Part shown: piece after piece, positions 1 through 7,893 of the stretch
Position numbering within the stretch: position 1 is the first letter of the stretch
Layout: every line of letters begins with the position of its first letter
NCBI GenBank assembly: GCA_023300545.1
Contig: JALZVT010000108.1
Span: 1-64,000, forward strand
Source: Pseudomonadales bacterium
Lineage (GTDB): Bacteria > Pseudomonadota > Gammaproteobacteria > Pseudomonadales > Azotimanducaceae
DNA: 64,000 bases
Direction of reading: 5' to 3'
Program-made: the position numbers and the translations under genes
Notes under the pieces: generated by a model
Seen by the model: the letters and a program-made list of their open reading frames with translations, nothing else
What the model was told of the DNA's origin: nothing
The model's database searches: none

Positions 1-1
1 C

Positions 2-226
2 ATCGAAAGCAAGAACACCAGCGCAACGATCGAGCACGAGGCGACAACGTCTAAAGTCAGCGACGATCAGCTGTTCCTCTGCCAGCAACGCGGCATCGAT
101 CCCGAGAAAGCCGTTGGAATGATTGTGAACGGCTTTTGCAAGGAAGTGTTCCGCGAGCTGCCCATGGAATTTGCCGTGGAAGCCGGCAAATTACTTGAAG
201 TAAGCCTTGAGGGATCCGTGGGATAA
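2..226 (+). CDS. sufB: SufB, Fe-S scaffold subunit (C-terminal end only)
   Basis: The window opens inside this gene; about 74 codons up to a TAA are present. The visible tail reads through a stretch ending EAGKLLEVSLEGSVG and contains the segment CQQRGIDPEKAVGMIVNGFC, typical of the SufB/SufD beta-helix C-terminus. SufB is the scaffold on which the SufBC2D complex builds [Fe-S] clusters in the cytosol. The identification rests on this tail plus the sufC-sufD-sufS genes that follow on the same strand. The start, and any iscR-type regulator upstream, lie outside the window. A 144-bp gap separates it from sufC, which is odd because the rest of the operon is packed tightly. Confidence 0.9.
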   Translation: MESKNTSATIEHEATTSKVSDDQLFLCQQRGIDPEKAVGMIVNGFCKEVFRELPMEFAVEAGKLLEVSLEGSVG

Positions 227-370
227 ACTGGATAACCTTGACGCAGTCAGAATTTATTTTGACTCCTGCCCTGCCCAGACAAAAATGCAGGGGTTCGAAT
301 CTGCCCAACAACCACAGGCGTTTCAAACCCCAGAATTAAACAAACTTGACGAAATATTGAAATCCAACAC

Positions 371-1114
371 ATGCTAGAAATTTCGAACCTAAGCGCAAGC
401 GTCGGCAGCAAGGCCATCATTGATGGTCTCACGCTGGGCGTGCCCGCGGGTGAAGTGCACGCCATCATGGGACCTAACGGTTCCGGTAAAAGTACACTCG
501 CCAATGTCCTGTCTGGCCGACCGGGTTACACCGTTACCGGCGGCAGCCTCAAACTGGGTGAAACAGATCTCAACGAACTCGAACCCGAAGAACGCGCCAT
601 TGCTGGTCTGTTTCTCGCGTTCCAATACCCCACTGAAATTCCAGGCGTCAGCAACATGGAATTTTTGAAGGCCGCGATTGACGCCCAACGCGCTGCTCGC
701 GACGAAGAGCCCCTCGATGCGAGCAGCTTTATTCGTCAAGCACGCGCAACCGCTAAGGAGCTCGACCTCGACCCCAACTTTCTAAAGCGCGGCGTCAATG
801 AGGGCTTCTCTGGTGGCGAAAAGAAACGCAACGAGATACTGCAATTGCTAATGCTGCAGCCAAAGCTTGCGATTCTCGATGAGACCGATAGCGGCCTCGA
901 TATCGATGCGTTGCAAGTGGTTGCCGAAGGCGTAAATCGCTTCCGCGCACCAGACCACGCAATATTGCTGGTTACCCACTATCAGCGCCTACTTGATTAC
1001 ATCAAACCCGATCGTGTGCATGTGCTCGCGGGCGGCAAGATTATCAAGAGTGGCGGACCGGAGCTTGCTCTCGAACTCGAAGAACGGGGTTATGGGTGGT
1101 TAACGGACAATTAA
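371..1114 (+). CDS. sufC: SufC, Fe-S assembly ATPase
   Basis: An ABC-type ATPase of 247 residues, the usual SufC length. It drives conformational change of the SufBC2D scaffold; unlike transporter ATPases it is soluble. The Walker A motif GPNGSGKS sits at residues 34-41, the ABC signature FSGGEKKR at 146-153, and Walker B LAILDE at 166-171, followed by the SufC-typical TDSGLD. The ATG at 371 has no strong ribosome-binding site. The last 19 bases overlap the start of sufD, so the two are probably translationally coupled. Identification is secure from motifs and context. Confidence 0.97.
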   Translation: MLEISNLSASVGSKAIIDGLTLGVPAGEVHAIMGPNGSGKSTLANVLSGRPGYTVTGGSLKLGETDLNELEPEERAIAGLFLAFQYPTEIPGVSNMEFLKAAIDAQRAARDEEPLDASSFIRQARATAKELDLDPNFLKRGVNEGFSGGEKKRNEILQLLMLQPKLAILDETDSGLDIDALQVVAEGVNRFRAPDHAILLVTHYQRLLDYIKPDRVHVLAGGKIIKSGGPELALELEERGYGWLTDN

Positions 1115-2187
1115 GCGCAGCCGAGCGCCACAGCGCACGGCTCACAGAATTTCAGGGCAGCACGCCCGGCACGGCCGCGCGCGAAGCGCTTGGCATGCTG
1201 TCGCACTTGCCCCAACCCGGCAGCGAGAGCTGGAAGTACAGCCCGGTAAATCGCCTGTATGAGGCACTGGAAAATGGCCCTTCAGGCAGCGCCAGCGATA
1301 CCGATATTGCCGCCCTGCTCGCCCAGGCGGACACCACCCGTTTCCCACTCATTGCAGCCGCGGCGCTTGAACTCGCAAGCGTAACCCGGGTGCAGCTCGG
1401 TAACGGCGACCGACTGGAACCGGAGTCGTTTGCAGCCCAAGAGCAAGGCTGCCACTGGTTGCATGTAGAAGTTGCTGAAGGCGCGACCGCGCAGCTAATA
1501 CAGCGTGGCGGCACAGCTAAGGGTTTAGCGGCGATTACCACCATCGAACTCAAAGCGGGTGCAACGCTTAATCACTCGGTTTCGGGTGCCTCGAACAGTG
1601 GCACCGCGTGGCACTTGCACAGCATCGACGCGGGCGAACACAGCCATTATCACCGCCACCAGTTAAGCCTCGGCGGACAACTCGAACGTAACGATGTTCA
1701 CGTTCGCTTGGTTGGCCGCGACGCCCAAGCAACACTCACCGGTACCCTGTTGTGTGGCGACAAAGACCGCAGTGACAACCAAATAGTGCTCGAACATCAG
1801 GCGCCAAACTGTCGCAGCACAGCGCGCTACCATGGCCTTGCAAACCAGCAGGGCAAACTCACCTTTGGAGGCCGTATTCATATACTGCCCGAAGGTGCAG
1901 GCACCGACGCCCGGCTGCACAACCCAAACCTGCTGCTTGCCGACACTGCCGAGATAAACACCAAGCCTGAACTGGAGATCTACAACGACGATGTTGCCTG
2001 CGCGCACGGGGCAACGGTTGGACAGTTGAATGACGATGCCGTGTTTTACCTGCGCTCACGGGGCATCCCTCTAACAGCCGCCAGAGCCTTACTGCTGCGC
2101 GGATTTGTCGGCGATGGCCTGGGCGGGCCAGACCAGGATTATATGACCACTCTCACTAACGCAAGGCTTACGCAGTGGACGCTCTAA
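1096..2187 (+). CDS. sufD: SufD, Fe-S assembly scaffold partner
   Basis: Protein of 363 residues with a GTG start inside the end of sufC. SufD pairs with SufB in the SufBC2D complex and helps iron entry. The C-terminal half contains the SufB/SufD-family hallmarks GRIHILPEGAGTDARLHNPN and the segment CAHGATVGQLNDDAVFYLRS, which carries the conserved Cys-His pair at the SufB-SufD interface. The N-terminal third is less conserved, as usual for SufD. No ATG lies in frame near 1092-1096, so GTG is the best start. The gene overlaps sufS by 13 bp, which suggests coupled translation. Confidence 0.95.
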   Translation: MVNGQLSAAERHSARLTEFQGSTPGTAAREALGMLSHLPQPGSESWKYSPVNRLYEALENGPSGSASDTDIAALLAQADTTRFPLIAAAALELASVTRVQLGNGDRLEPESFAAQEQGCHWLHVEVAEGATAQLIQRGGTAKGLAAITTIELKAGATLNHSVSGASNSGTAWHLHSIDAGEHSHYHRHQLSLGGQLERNDVHVRLVGRDAQATLTGTLLCGDKDRSDNQIVLEHQAPNCRSTARYHGLANQQGKLTFGGRIHILPEGAGTDARLHNPNLLLADTAEINTKPELEIYNDDVACAHGATVGQLNDDAVFYLRSRGIPLTAARALLLRGFVGDGLGGPDQDYMTTLTNARLTQWTL

Positions 2188-3413
2188 CTGACATCGCCGA
2201 TGAATCAAGTGTCGCTGCTCTGAGCAAGATCCGAGCAGACTTCCCGCTCATTGCTGGCAATGAGCAGGTTTATCTCGACAATGCGGCGACCACGCAAAAA
2301 CCTCAGGCTGTCATAGATGCCCTGTCAAACTACTATGCCCGCGACAATGCCAACGTGCATCGCGCAGCGCACAAGTTGGCCGGCCGAGCCACCGAAAGCT
2401 ATGAAAATTCCCGCGAATCACTCCGACGTTTTATTAATGCCGAGTCTCGTGAGCAAATAATTTTCACTGCAGGAACCACTGAGTCGATTAACCTCGTCGC
2501 GCAAAGTTGGGGCCAGACCAATCTGCAGAGCGGCGACGAAATCATCATCACGCTGCTCGAGCACCATTCCAATATTGTGCCTTGGCAATTACTCGCCCAA
2601 CGTACCGGCGCAACCTTGCTCGCATGCAACGTCACCCCCGAAGGCGAAATAGATCTGGCTGACTATCACGCCAAGCTGTCTACACGAACCAAGCTGGTCT
2701 CGGTAGGCCATGTTTCGAATGCGCTCGGCACCATAAATCCGGTTGCCGAGATGATTAGTGCGGCGCACGACAAAGGGGCAGTAGTGCTTGTCGACGGCGC
2801 ACAGTCGGTTGGCCATATGGCGGTTGACGTGCAGGCACTCGACGCCGACTTCTACGCCTTCTCTGGCCACAAAATGTTCGGCCCCACCGGCATTGGCGTG
2901 CTTTACGGCAAACTCGAACTACTCAACGCTATGCCACCGTGGCAAGGCGGCGGCGAGATGATCGAAACCGTGACCATCGAGCACACCACCTTTAATAGCC
3001 TGCCTTACAAATTTGAAGCCGGCACGCCCAACATTGCAGACGCTATCGGCCTAGGCGCTGCAGTGCAGTACATCGAATCAATCGACCGCAGCATGGTGCA
3101 GCAATACGAAGACAATCTATTGCGACTCGCCACCAGCGCTATTGCGCAGTTACCGGGGGTTCGCGTGATTGGCACAAGCGCACACAAATCGGGCGTACTG
3201 TCGTTTGTTGTGGACGGCGCCCACCCCGGCGACATTGGTACCCTGCTCGACCAGCAAGATGTGGCTGTACGGGTTGGTCATCACTGTGCAATGCCACTCA
3301 TGCAACATTTAGAGCTGCCCGGAACGGTTCGGGCGTCCTTTAGTCTCTACAACAACACCGACGATCTGGATCGATTTGTCGCAGCGCTAACCAAAGCGCT
3401 ATCCTTTCTTTGA
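2175..3413 (+). CDS. sufS: SufS, cysteine desulfurase (group II)
   Basis: A PLP enzyme of 412 residues that removes sulfur from L-cysteine and passes it to SufE for cluster assembly. The PLP lysine is K233 in SGHKMFGPTG, the cofactor-stacking region LEHHSN is at 129-134, and the catalytic cysteine is C371 in RVGHHCAMP. This short, rigid Cys loop is the mark of SufS (group II) rather than IscS. The GTG start at 2175 lies within the end of sufD. A SufE partner is encoded at the end of the same operon, as expected for a group II enzyme that needs an acceptor. Confidence 0.97.
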   Translation: MDALTDIADESSVAALSKIRADFPLIAGNEQVYLDNAATTQKPQAVIDALSNYYARDNANVHRAAHKLAGRATESYENSRESLRRFINAESREQIIFTAGTTESINLVAQSWGQTNLQSGDEIIITLLEHHSNIVPWQLLAQRTGATLLACNVTPEGEIDLADYHAKLSTRTKLVSVGHVSNALGTINPVAEMISAAHDKGAVVLVDGAQSVGHMAVDVQALDADFYAFSGHKMFGPTGIGVLYGKLELLNAMPPWQGGGEMIETVTIEHTTFNSLPYKFEAGTPNIADAIGLGAAVQYIESIDRSMVQQYEDNLLRLATSAIAQLPGVRVIGTSAHKSGVLSFVVDGAHPGDIGTLLDQQDVAVRVGHHCAMPLMQHLELPGTVRASFSLYNNTDDLDRFVAALTKALSFL

Positions 3414-3447
3414 TCGAGCCCTAGAGCCACATATAGAGCAATACACC

Positions 3448-3900
3448 GTGAACACTGACCAAGACAACGCCGTACCCGCTAAGACCGCTGAAAATCCGTC
3501 ACAGGATGGCTCTGCAGCGAGCGCTAGCGCGGTTGTTAGTTTTGATCCAGCCACCGACCCAGCGGCGATAGACGTCAGCCCCGCTGCCGCGACACATCTG
3601 CACAAATCGCTAGAAAAAAATGCCGCTCAAGCCGTCCGCTTAGGCGTTAGCGAAAGCGGTTGTAACGGCTACATGTACGAACTGAGTTTTGCTGAATCCG
3701 CAAATGCTGATGACCATCGTTACGAGTTTGCCGATCTGACAGTGGTTGTTGCGCCACAGGATTTGCCACTAGTACAGGGCACTCAGATCGATTACATCAC
3801 CGAAGGTCTAAACTCTACATTGAAGTTTGCCAACCCTAACGCAGATGCACACTGTGGTTGCGGTGAGAGCTTTTCGGTCTCTTCCCCAACCGACGCCTGA
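3448..3900 (+). CDS. sufA: SufA/HesB A-type Fe-S carrier protein
   Basis: An A-type carrier of 150 residues that takes clusters from SufBCD to apo-proteins. The three cluster-binding cysteines are C72 in SESGCNGYMYEL and C136/C138 in AHCGCGESF. The core is of normal size, but roughly 38 residues precede the first conserved segment and are rich in Ala, Ser and Asp, which looks like a disordered N-terminal extension. GTG start; it follows sufS by 34 bp. Because only the general A-type pattern is visible, it could also be named ErpA or IscA; its place in the suf operon favours SufA. Confidence 0.88.
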   Translation: MNTDQDNAVPAKTAENPSQDGSAASASAVVSFDPATDPAAIDVSPAAATHLHKSLEKNAAQAVRLGVSESGCNGYMYELSFAESANADDHRYEFADLTVVVAPQDLPLVQGTQIDYITEGLNSTLKFANPNADAHCGCGESFSVSSPTDA

Positions 3901-3910
3901 GCACGGCTCC

Positions 3911-4444
3911 ATGGAACGCAGACTCATACCCGTCCACCGTGCGGTCGCCGCTCGCCTGGTCCCCACCGGGGACCCGCTTGAAATCCCATCGGGTGTATTT
4001 GTCACTCTGACCCAATCGCTCGGCGGTACCTATACAGTCATTCATGAAGGCAATATGGCCCGCATTGATGGCGAAGACGCTGATGCGCTTGGCTTCGAAA
4101 AAGAAACCCTCGATTTCAGTCCGCCTGTCGCCGGCGACACTAGGATAGATCCCGCCAACGTGGCAACCGCTTTGGCCTCGGTATTCGACCCGGAAATTCC
4201 AGTCAGCATTGTCGACCTCGGCTTGGTTTACGACACCAACATCGATGCCCACAACGGCGTAAATGTAACTATGACACTGACCGCCCCAGGCTGCGGCATG
4301 GGTGAGGTCTTGGTACATGATGTTGAACGGCGGTTGCGTCAGGTGCCTAACGTCACTGCCGTGAACGTAGAACTCGTGTTCGATCCTGCTTGGAACCGCG
4401 ACATGATGAGCGAAGAAGCTCAACTCACATTAGGGCTATTCTAG
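3911..4444 (+). CDS. sufT: SufT, DUF59/MIP18 Fe-S maturation protein
   Basis: Protein of 177 residues of the long SufT type. The DUF59 domain occupies the C-terminal half, with DPEIPVSIVDLGLVY at 93-107 and the conserved Cys in TAPGCGMGE (C128). The N-terminal 75 residues are the extra module found in SufT proteins inside suf operons. Its molecular role is auxiliary, helping [4Fe-4S] maturation under high demand in other bacteria. The frame is open further upstream into sufA, but the ATG at 3911, 10 bp after the sufA stop, gives a protein of normal length and avoids a 74-bp overlap. Confidence 0.9.
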   Translation: MERRLIPVHRAVAARLVPTGDPLEIPSGVFVTLTQSLGGTYTVIHEGNMARIDGEDADALGFEKETLDFSPPVAGDTRIDPANVATALASVFDPEIPVSIVDLGLVYDTNIDAHNGVNVTMTLTAPGCGMGEVLVHDVERRLRQVPNVTAVNVELVFDPAWNRDMMSEEAQLTLGLF

Positions 4445-4873
4445 ATGTCTGCCAACATCACCCCTATTGAGCAGATCGAAGACGACCTCAGCTTTTTCGA
4501 CGATTGGGAAGACCGCTATCGTTACTTGATCGACCTGGGTAAGGCGCTACCGCCAATGCCAGAAACCGACAAAACTGACGCCAACATTGTGCACGGCTGT
4601 ACCAGCCAGGTTTGGCTAACCGTCCGCAGTAACCCTGGGCAAAATACAGTCGATCTGTTGATGGATAGCGACGCACTGATCGTTCGGGGTCTACTCGCGC
4701 TGGTGCTAGCCGCTTACGCCAACCGCTCACCAGTCGATATTGTAGAGTTTGATATCAATGCTCTGTTTGAGCGTCTCGACCTGCTTTCGCACTTGAGCAT
4801 GACCCGCGGCAACGGCCTGCGCGCGATGGTTCAACGAGTGCAAATTCTCGCCAGCGAGTTCACACCGCACTAG
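4445..4873 (+). CDS. sufE: SufE, sulfur acceptor for SufS
   Basis: A 142-residue SufE. It accepts persulfide sulfur from SufS C371 on its own conserved cysteine, C52 in VHGCTSQVWL, and delivers it to SufB. The family core runs from the N-terminal helix (FFDDWEDRYRYLIDLGKALP) to the end, with a normal length of about 140. The ATG follows the sufT TAG with no intergenic base, so it should be translated with sufT. It is the last gene of the operon; two adjacent palindromes follow immediately. Confidence 0.95.
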   Translation: MSANITPIEQIEDDLSFFDDWEDRYRYLIDLGKALPPMPETDKTDANIVHGCTSQVWLTVRSNPGQNTVDLLMDSDALIVRGLLALVLAAYANRSPVDIVEFDINALFERLDLLSHLSMTRGNGLRAMVQRVQILASEFTPH

Positions 4874-4897
4874 GCCATAGGCCTAGCCTCGCGAGGC
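4871..4897. repeat. Twin palindromes at the end of the suf operon
   Basis: Starting on the sufE stop codon, TAGGCC-ATA-GGCCTA forms a 6-bp stem at 4871-4885. It is directly followed by the 12-bp perfect palindrome GCCTCGCGAGGC at 4886-4897. There is no T-run, so an intrinsic terminator is not proven. The hairpins may still protect the 3' end or slow polymerase between the suf operon and the SOS-type promoter that begins at 4912. Confidence 0.4.
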
Positions 4898-4911
4898 CCT
4901 CACCACAGCAC

Positions 4912-4940
4912 TTGATACTGTATATATATACAGCTATCTT
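4912..4940 (+). promoter_or_regulatory. Sigma70 promoter with LexA (SOS) box in its spacer
   Basis: The -35 TTGATA (4912-4917) and -10 TATCTT (4935-4940) are separated by exactly 17 bp. The spacer begins with CTGTATATATATACAG (4918-4933), a perfect dyad that matches the enterobacterial LexA consensus CTGT-N8-ACAG, including the alternating AT centre, with TA before it. LexA bound here would sit between the two promoter elements. The predicted transcription start is about 4947, essentially on the ATG of the next gene, so the message may be leaderless. Confidence 0.85.
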
Positions 4941-4945
4941 GGCTT

Positions 4946-5416
4946 ATGGCTCACCTCCCAACAGATCAACTGCACAGCACCTTCCGGGTATTTCGGCTAT
5001 TGCCGAATGGCCGCGATCTGAGTGAAATTCCACAGCCAATATGGCAACAAATTGCCAATCATAATCGGCCACTACTACCCGCCAATGGGTCGGTAAAACT
5101 GTTACTGATAAGTGGCCGCGGCCATGGACAAAACAGCCACTGCGAAGCGATTGACGCGCTTCGACTACAAACCGACGACTTTGGCTTTTTAATGACATGG
5201 GACGCATCCCCATCGTCGCTAGAGCTTACCGCGCCACCGAGCGCTCAAACCCAAGGTAAATCTGGTGCTCAAGCCGCTGCCCAGCCCGGCGCTCTGATCG
5301 ATGCCCGCCCTCGGTTCCTACAGCGCTACATCGCGCATCGCCACAGTTGGCTACCCGGCCCCGCACTGCTCGCCGAAGCGCTCACTCTTGCAGGTTATCC
5401 CGTTAACAATCCTTAA
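4946..5416 (+). CDS. SOS-regulated small protein, possible SulA-like division inhibitor
   Basis: A 156-residue protein directly under the LexA-box promoter. There is no signal peptide or membrane segment. Residues about 50-91 (KLLLISGRGHGQ, then EAIDALRLQTDDFGFLMTW) resemble the SulA/ImuA-type stretch in which a short loop is followed by an ALR helix and a hydrophobic strand ending in Trp. That similarity is by eye and weak. The last 60 residues contain an Ala/Gln/Ser-rich linker and a basic patch (RFLQRYIAHRHSWLP) with no recognised family. SOS control is well supported by sequence; the division-inhibitor role is inference. No Shine-Dalgarno is visible, consistent with leaderless translation. 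It could also be an unrelated DNA-damage protein. Confidence 0.65.
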   Translation: MAHLPTDQLHSTFRVFRLLPNGRDLSEIPQPIWQQIANHNRPLLPANGSVKLLLISGRGHGQNSHCEAIDALRLQTDDFGFLMTWDASPSSLELTAPPSAQTQGKSGAQAAAQPGALIDARPRFLQRYIAHRHSWLPGPALLAEALTLAGYPVNNP

Positions 5417-5437
5417 GCAGTCTTGAACCGGGTGCCG

Positions 5438-6274
5438 TCAGGCGCGCTTGTTGCCCATCTTGCCAATGAGACGTTCGACAAAAAATTCCATATGACCTGA
5501 TGCCTTATTATGAATCGGCCACTGCGCAACCGTGCCGGCCAAGTCTTCCATCGCTGTTGCAACTGAACTACGTGGGTATGCCCGCATCACCGGTGACTGT
5601 TTACGCACTGCACGACGCAGATACTCGTCGAACGGTAACGAGCCAACGTGTTCAAGTTGAATATCAAGAAAGCGGTCGGTCACCGTGGTGAGTTTAGCAA
5701 ACGCCTCTTCGCCATCATTTTTAGAGCGAACCATATTCGTGACAATATTGATCTTGGTGATGCCGTAGCGCTCACTCAGCAACTTGATCAGTGCGTAAGA
5801 ATCGCCAATAGACGTCGGTTCGTTAACCACAACCAGCACCACTTCCTGAGCGGCGGCTAAAAAGCACATCACCTCATCCGAAATACCCGCTGCCGTATCG
5901 ATCACCAGCGTATCCATAGTGTCAGCCAGCTCAGAGAACGCATGAATCAGGCCGAAGTAGGTATCCATATCAAGCGCTGCAAGCTCAGGGTAGCCGGATG
6001 ATGCCGGTACAATGCTGACTCCATCAGCCGTTTCGACAACAACCTCGCTCAGGGTTGCCTCACCCGTTAGTACATCCAGCAGCGTTTTACGTGGCTTCAC
6101 GCCGAGCGTGACATCTGAGTTTGCAAGACCGAGTGCTGCGTCTAGCAAGGTGACTCTTCGCCCAAGGCGTCCAAGCCCTACTGCAAGATTCACGGCTACG
6201 TTGGTTTTACCAACGCCACCTTTGCCCCCACCAACGGCTATGACCTGAATGGGGCTGTTACTCGTATTTACCAC
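5438..6274 (-). CDS. flhG: FlhG/FleN, MinD-like ATPase
   Basis: A 278-residue P-loop ATPase of the MinD/ParA class. The deviant Walker A GGKGGVGKTNVAVNLA is at about residues 13-28, switch I is DAALGLANSDVTLG, and Walker B is TLVIDTAAGIS. In polar-flagellated gammaproteobacteria FlhG (FleN) limits flagellar number, in part by holding back FleQ. The neighbour upstream is a FleQ-like regulator, which supports this reading over chromosomal ParA. GTG start at 6274 with AGGAG six bases before it. The C-terminal helix (FFVERLIGKMG) may be the membrane-targeting amphipathic tail, though it is not clearly a MinD type. No flhF or flagellar structural genes are present here. Confidence 0.85.
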   Translation of the reverse strand: MVNTSNSPIQVIAVGGGKGGVGKTNVAVNLAVGLGRLGRRVTLLDAALGLANSDVTLGVKPRKTLLDVLTGEATLSEVVVETADGVSIVPASSGYPELAALDMDTYFGLIHAFSELADTMDTLVIDTAAGISDEVMCFLAAAQEVVLVVVNEPTSIGDSYALIKLLSERYGITKINIVTNMVRSKNDGEEAFAKLTTVTDRFLDIQLEHVGSLPFDEYLRRAVRKQSPVMRAYPRSSVATAMEDLAGTVAQWPIHNKASGHMEFFVERLIGKMGNKRA

Positions 6275-6419
6275 CGGCTTCTCCTGTCGGAATTGTTAGG
6301 CTGCGTGCGCCACTGCGTGCGCCACTGCGTGCGCCAACAACAACGCCCGTCATGTTGCTTAGTCTTTTCAGTGTAGAAGAGATCAGCGGGTCATCTAGCC
6401 GTACAGCCGCAATGCCCAC
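6258..6419 (-). CDS. Possible small ORF (53 aa) between the FleQ-like gene and flhG
   Basis: An uninterrupted frame with a GTG start at 6419 and TAA at 6258, overlapping the flhG start by 17 bp. The product reads VGIAAVRLDDPLISSTLKRL near its start and carries three copies of the GARS tetrapeptide, which come from a 12-bp tandem repeat. A GAGG lies about 12 bp before the GTG. No family is recognised. It may be a real coupled leader for flhG or only a chance frame through the repeat. Confidence 0.3.
   Translation of the reverse strand: MGIAAVRLDDPLISSTLKRLSNMTGVVVGARSGARSGARSLTIPTGEAGGKYE
6301..6336. repeat. 12-bp tandem repeat, three perfect copies
   Basis: CTGCGTGCGCCA occurs three times in direct succession with no mismatch. 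It lies in the 152-bp gap between flhG and the FleQ-like gene. Copy number could vary by slippage. In the small frame on the minus strand it encodes repeated Gly-Ala-Arg-Ser. Confidence 0.9.
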
Positions 6420-6426
6420 GTTGTGA

Positions 6427-7782
6427 TCACCCTCGTTGCAAGCCGTACTTACGCATTTTCTCGACCAATGTGGTGCGACGTATGTGCAAACGATCAGCAG
6501 CTCGAGCCACTACAAAACCAGTGTCCTCCAAAGCTTGGGTAATCAGGTTTTTCTCCAGGGTCGCGAGATAACCCTTCAAATCGAGACCGTTTACCGGCAA
6601 CAAAAGACGCTCTTCCGGGGAACCGTCATCAGAGCGAGTATCAATCGTCGCTGCAGATTCCCCACGAATACGAGCTGGCAAATCTTGCACGTCCAGAACA
6701 CCGTCGCCAATTCTGGGAACGATCTGGCGAACAAAATTCTCCAACTCCACAACATTGCCTGGCCACGCATAGCGATGCAGCACTTTCCAGACCTCCTCCG
6801 AAAGAGCACCGGTTTGAAAAACCGCATTCATCTCGGCCAACATTTCAGGCAATGCGGAAACGTATTCGCGCAACGGTGGCACAGTGATTACTAAACCCTG
6901 GAGGGCGTAAAACAAATCTTCTCGAAACTCGCCGATTTCAACCAGCTGTTCCAAATCTGCTGTGGTACTCGCCAGCAACCTCACATCGCAAGGCGCACCT
7001 CGAGTAGAACCCACGCGCTCTAGGCGTTTCGAACGCAAGAACGCCAACAAACTGGCCTGACTCTGAATACTTAGCGCTTCAATGTCTTCGAGCAGCAACA
7101 CGCCACTTTCCGCCATCTCAATTCGACCGATACGGCGACTTGTAGTACCGGGTAGCGCACCGCCTTCGCACCCGAACAGCTCAATAGCGAGCAAAGACTC
7201 CGGAAAGGTTGCGCAGCTAACCGGCACAAAGGGGCCGTCACCGTACTCAGAACAACGATAAATTGCCTCCGCTATTTTGCGCTTACCGCTACCGGTTTCC
7301 CCGGAGATAAGCACGCACCCTTCTTGATCAGCAATCGCCGCGATACCCACTCGCAGAGAATCAAGCAACGGATGATCACCCGGGAGCTGTGCAACGATCC
7401 CCGCGTGCAGAGGCTGTAAATCACGCGCTTGCGGCGACAGGCGCAGGGCGTGACGCGAACGAACAGATCGCAGGGCTGAGCTCAATTGCTCCAGAGACAA
7501 GGGGCTGCGAATCAGACCCACTGGGGTAATACCGTCAGTTCGCTCAACACCAATGAGCTCTGCGCGCATGTCGCCCACAAGGTCGAGCACTAAAACAGGG
7601 CAACTCGCGTCAATACCAGTGACATTCGCCGGCGGAACCAAGACCACGCCAGCGCCACTGACCCCGGAGAACTGTTCTTCGACACAGGCGTTGATACCTA
7701 AGAACTCAAGAACAGTGGCTAAATCTTGTTTTGCCTTGACGTTTTCAGGCGCAACATTTGTGCCCACTATATGAAGTTGCAT
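6427..7782 (-). CDS. FleQ-like AAA+ regulator with degenerate sigma54 loop
   Basis: A 451-residue regulator: N-terminal receiver-like FleQ domain (about 1-120), AAA+ domain (about 130-370) and Fis-type helix-turn-helix (about 405-447, AADRLHIRRTTLVEKMRKYG). Walker A GETGSGKR is intact at 161-168. The sigma54-contact loop reads GALPGT (208-213) instead of GAFTGA, Walker B is LLLEDI rather than LFLDEI, and the second conserved Arg after FREDL is changed (FYAL for YYRL). These changes argue that it no longer activates sigma54 polymerase directly and may act like VpsR or TyrR. The chosen ATG at 7782 gives the normal FleQ N-terminus; the frame is open to 7953, but that part looks non-coding and would run under the divergent PilZ gene start. 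Confidence 0.85.
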   Translation of the reverse strand: MQLHIVGTNVAPENVKAKQDLATVLEFLGINACVEEQFSGVSGAGVVLVPPANVTGIDASCPVLVLDLVGDMRAELIGVERTDGITPVGLIRSPLSLEQLSSALRSVRSRHALRLSPQARDLQPLHAGIVAQLPGDHPLLDSLRVGIAAIADQEGCVLISGETGSGKRKIAEAIYRCSEYGDGPFVPVSCATFPESLLAIELFGCEGGALPGTTSRRIGRIEMAESGVLLLEDIEALSIQSQASLLAFLRSKRLERVGSTRGAPCDVRLLASTTADLEQLVEIGEFREDLFYALQGLVITVPPLREYVSALPEMLAEMNAVFQTGALSEEVWKVLHRYAWPGNVVELENFVRQIVPRIGDGVLDVQDLPARIRGESAATIDTRSDDGSPEERLLLPVNGLDLKGYLATLEKNLITQALEDTGFVVARAADRLHIRRTTLVEKMRKYGLQRG

Positions 7783-7893
7783 AACTGGATAAATACCTTT
7801 GGAACGTGGCAGTGACCTCCGAAGTAAAGTAGCTATCAGCCAAGGGTCAACCGACCAGAGGCAAAGAAGCGCTGTAGAGCGCCCACGGAGGAC

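Noticed and set aside
285-316. tRNA-like T-arm (GCAGGGGTTCGAATCTGC) and ACCA-like end between sufB and sufC
   Set aside because: The T-stem does not pair properly (A-C and G-G clashes), the distance to the CCA-like end is wrong, and no acceptor, D-arm or usable anticodon arm is present.
3827-3910. Earlier start of sufT within sufA
   Set aside because: It would overlap sufA by 74 bp; ATG 3911 gives normal SufT length and placement.
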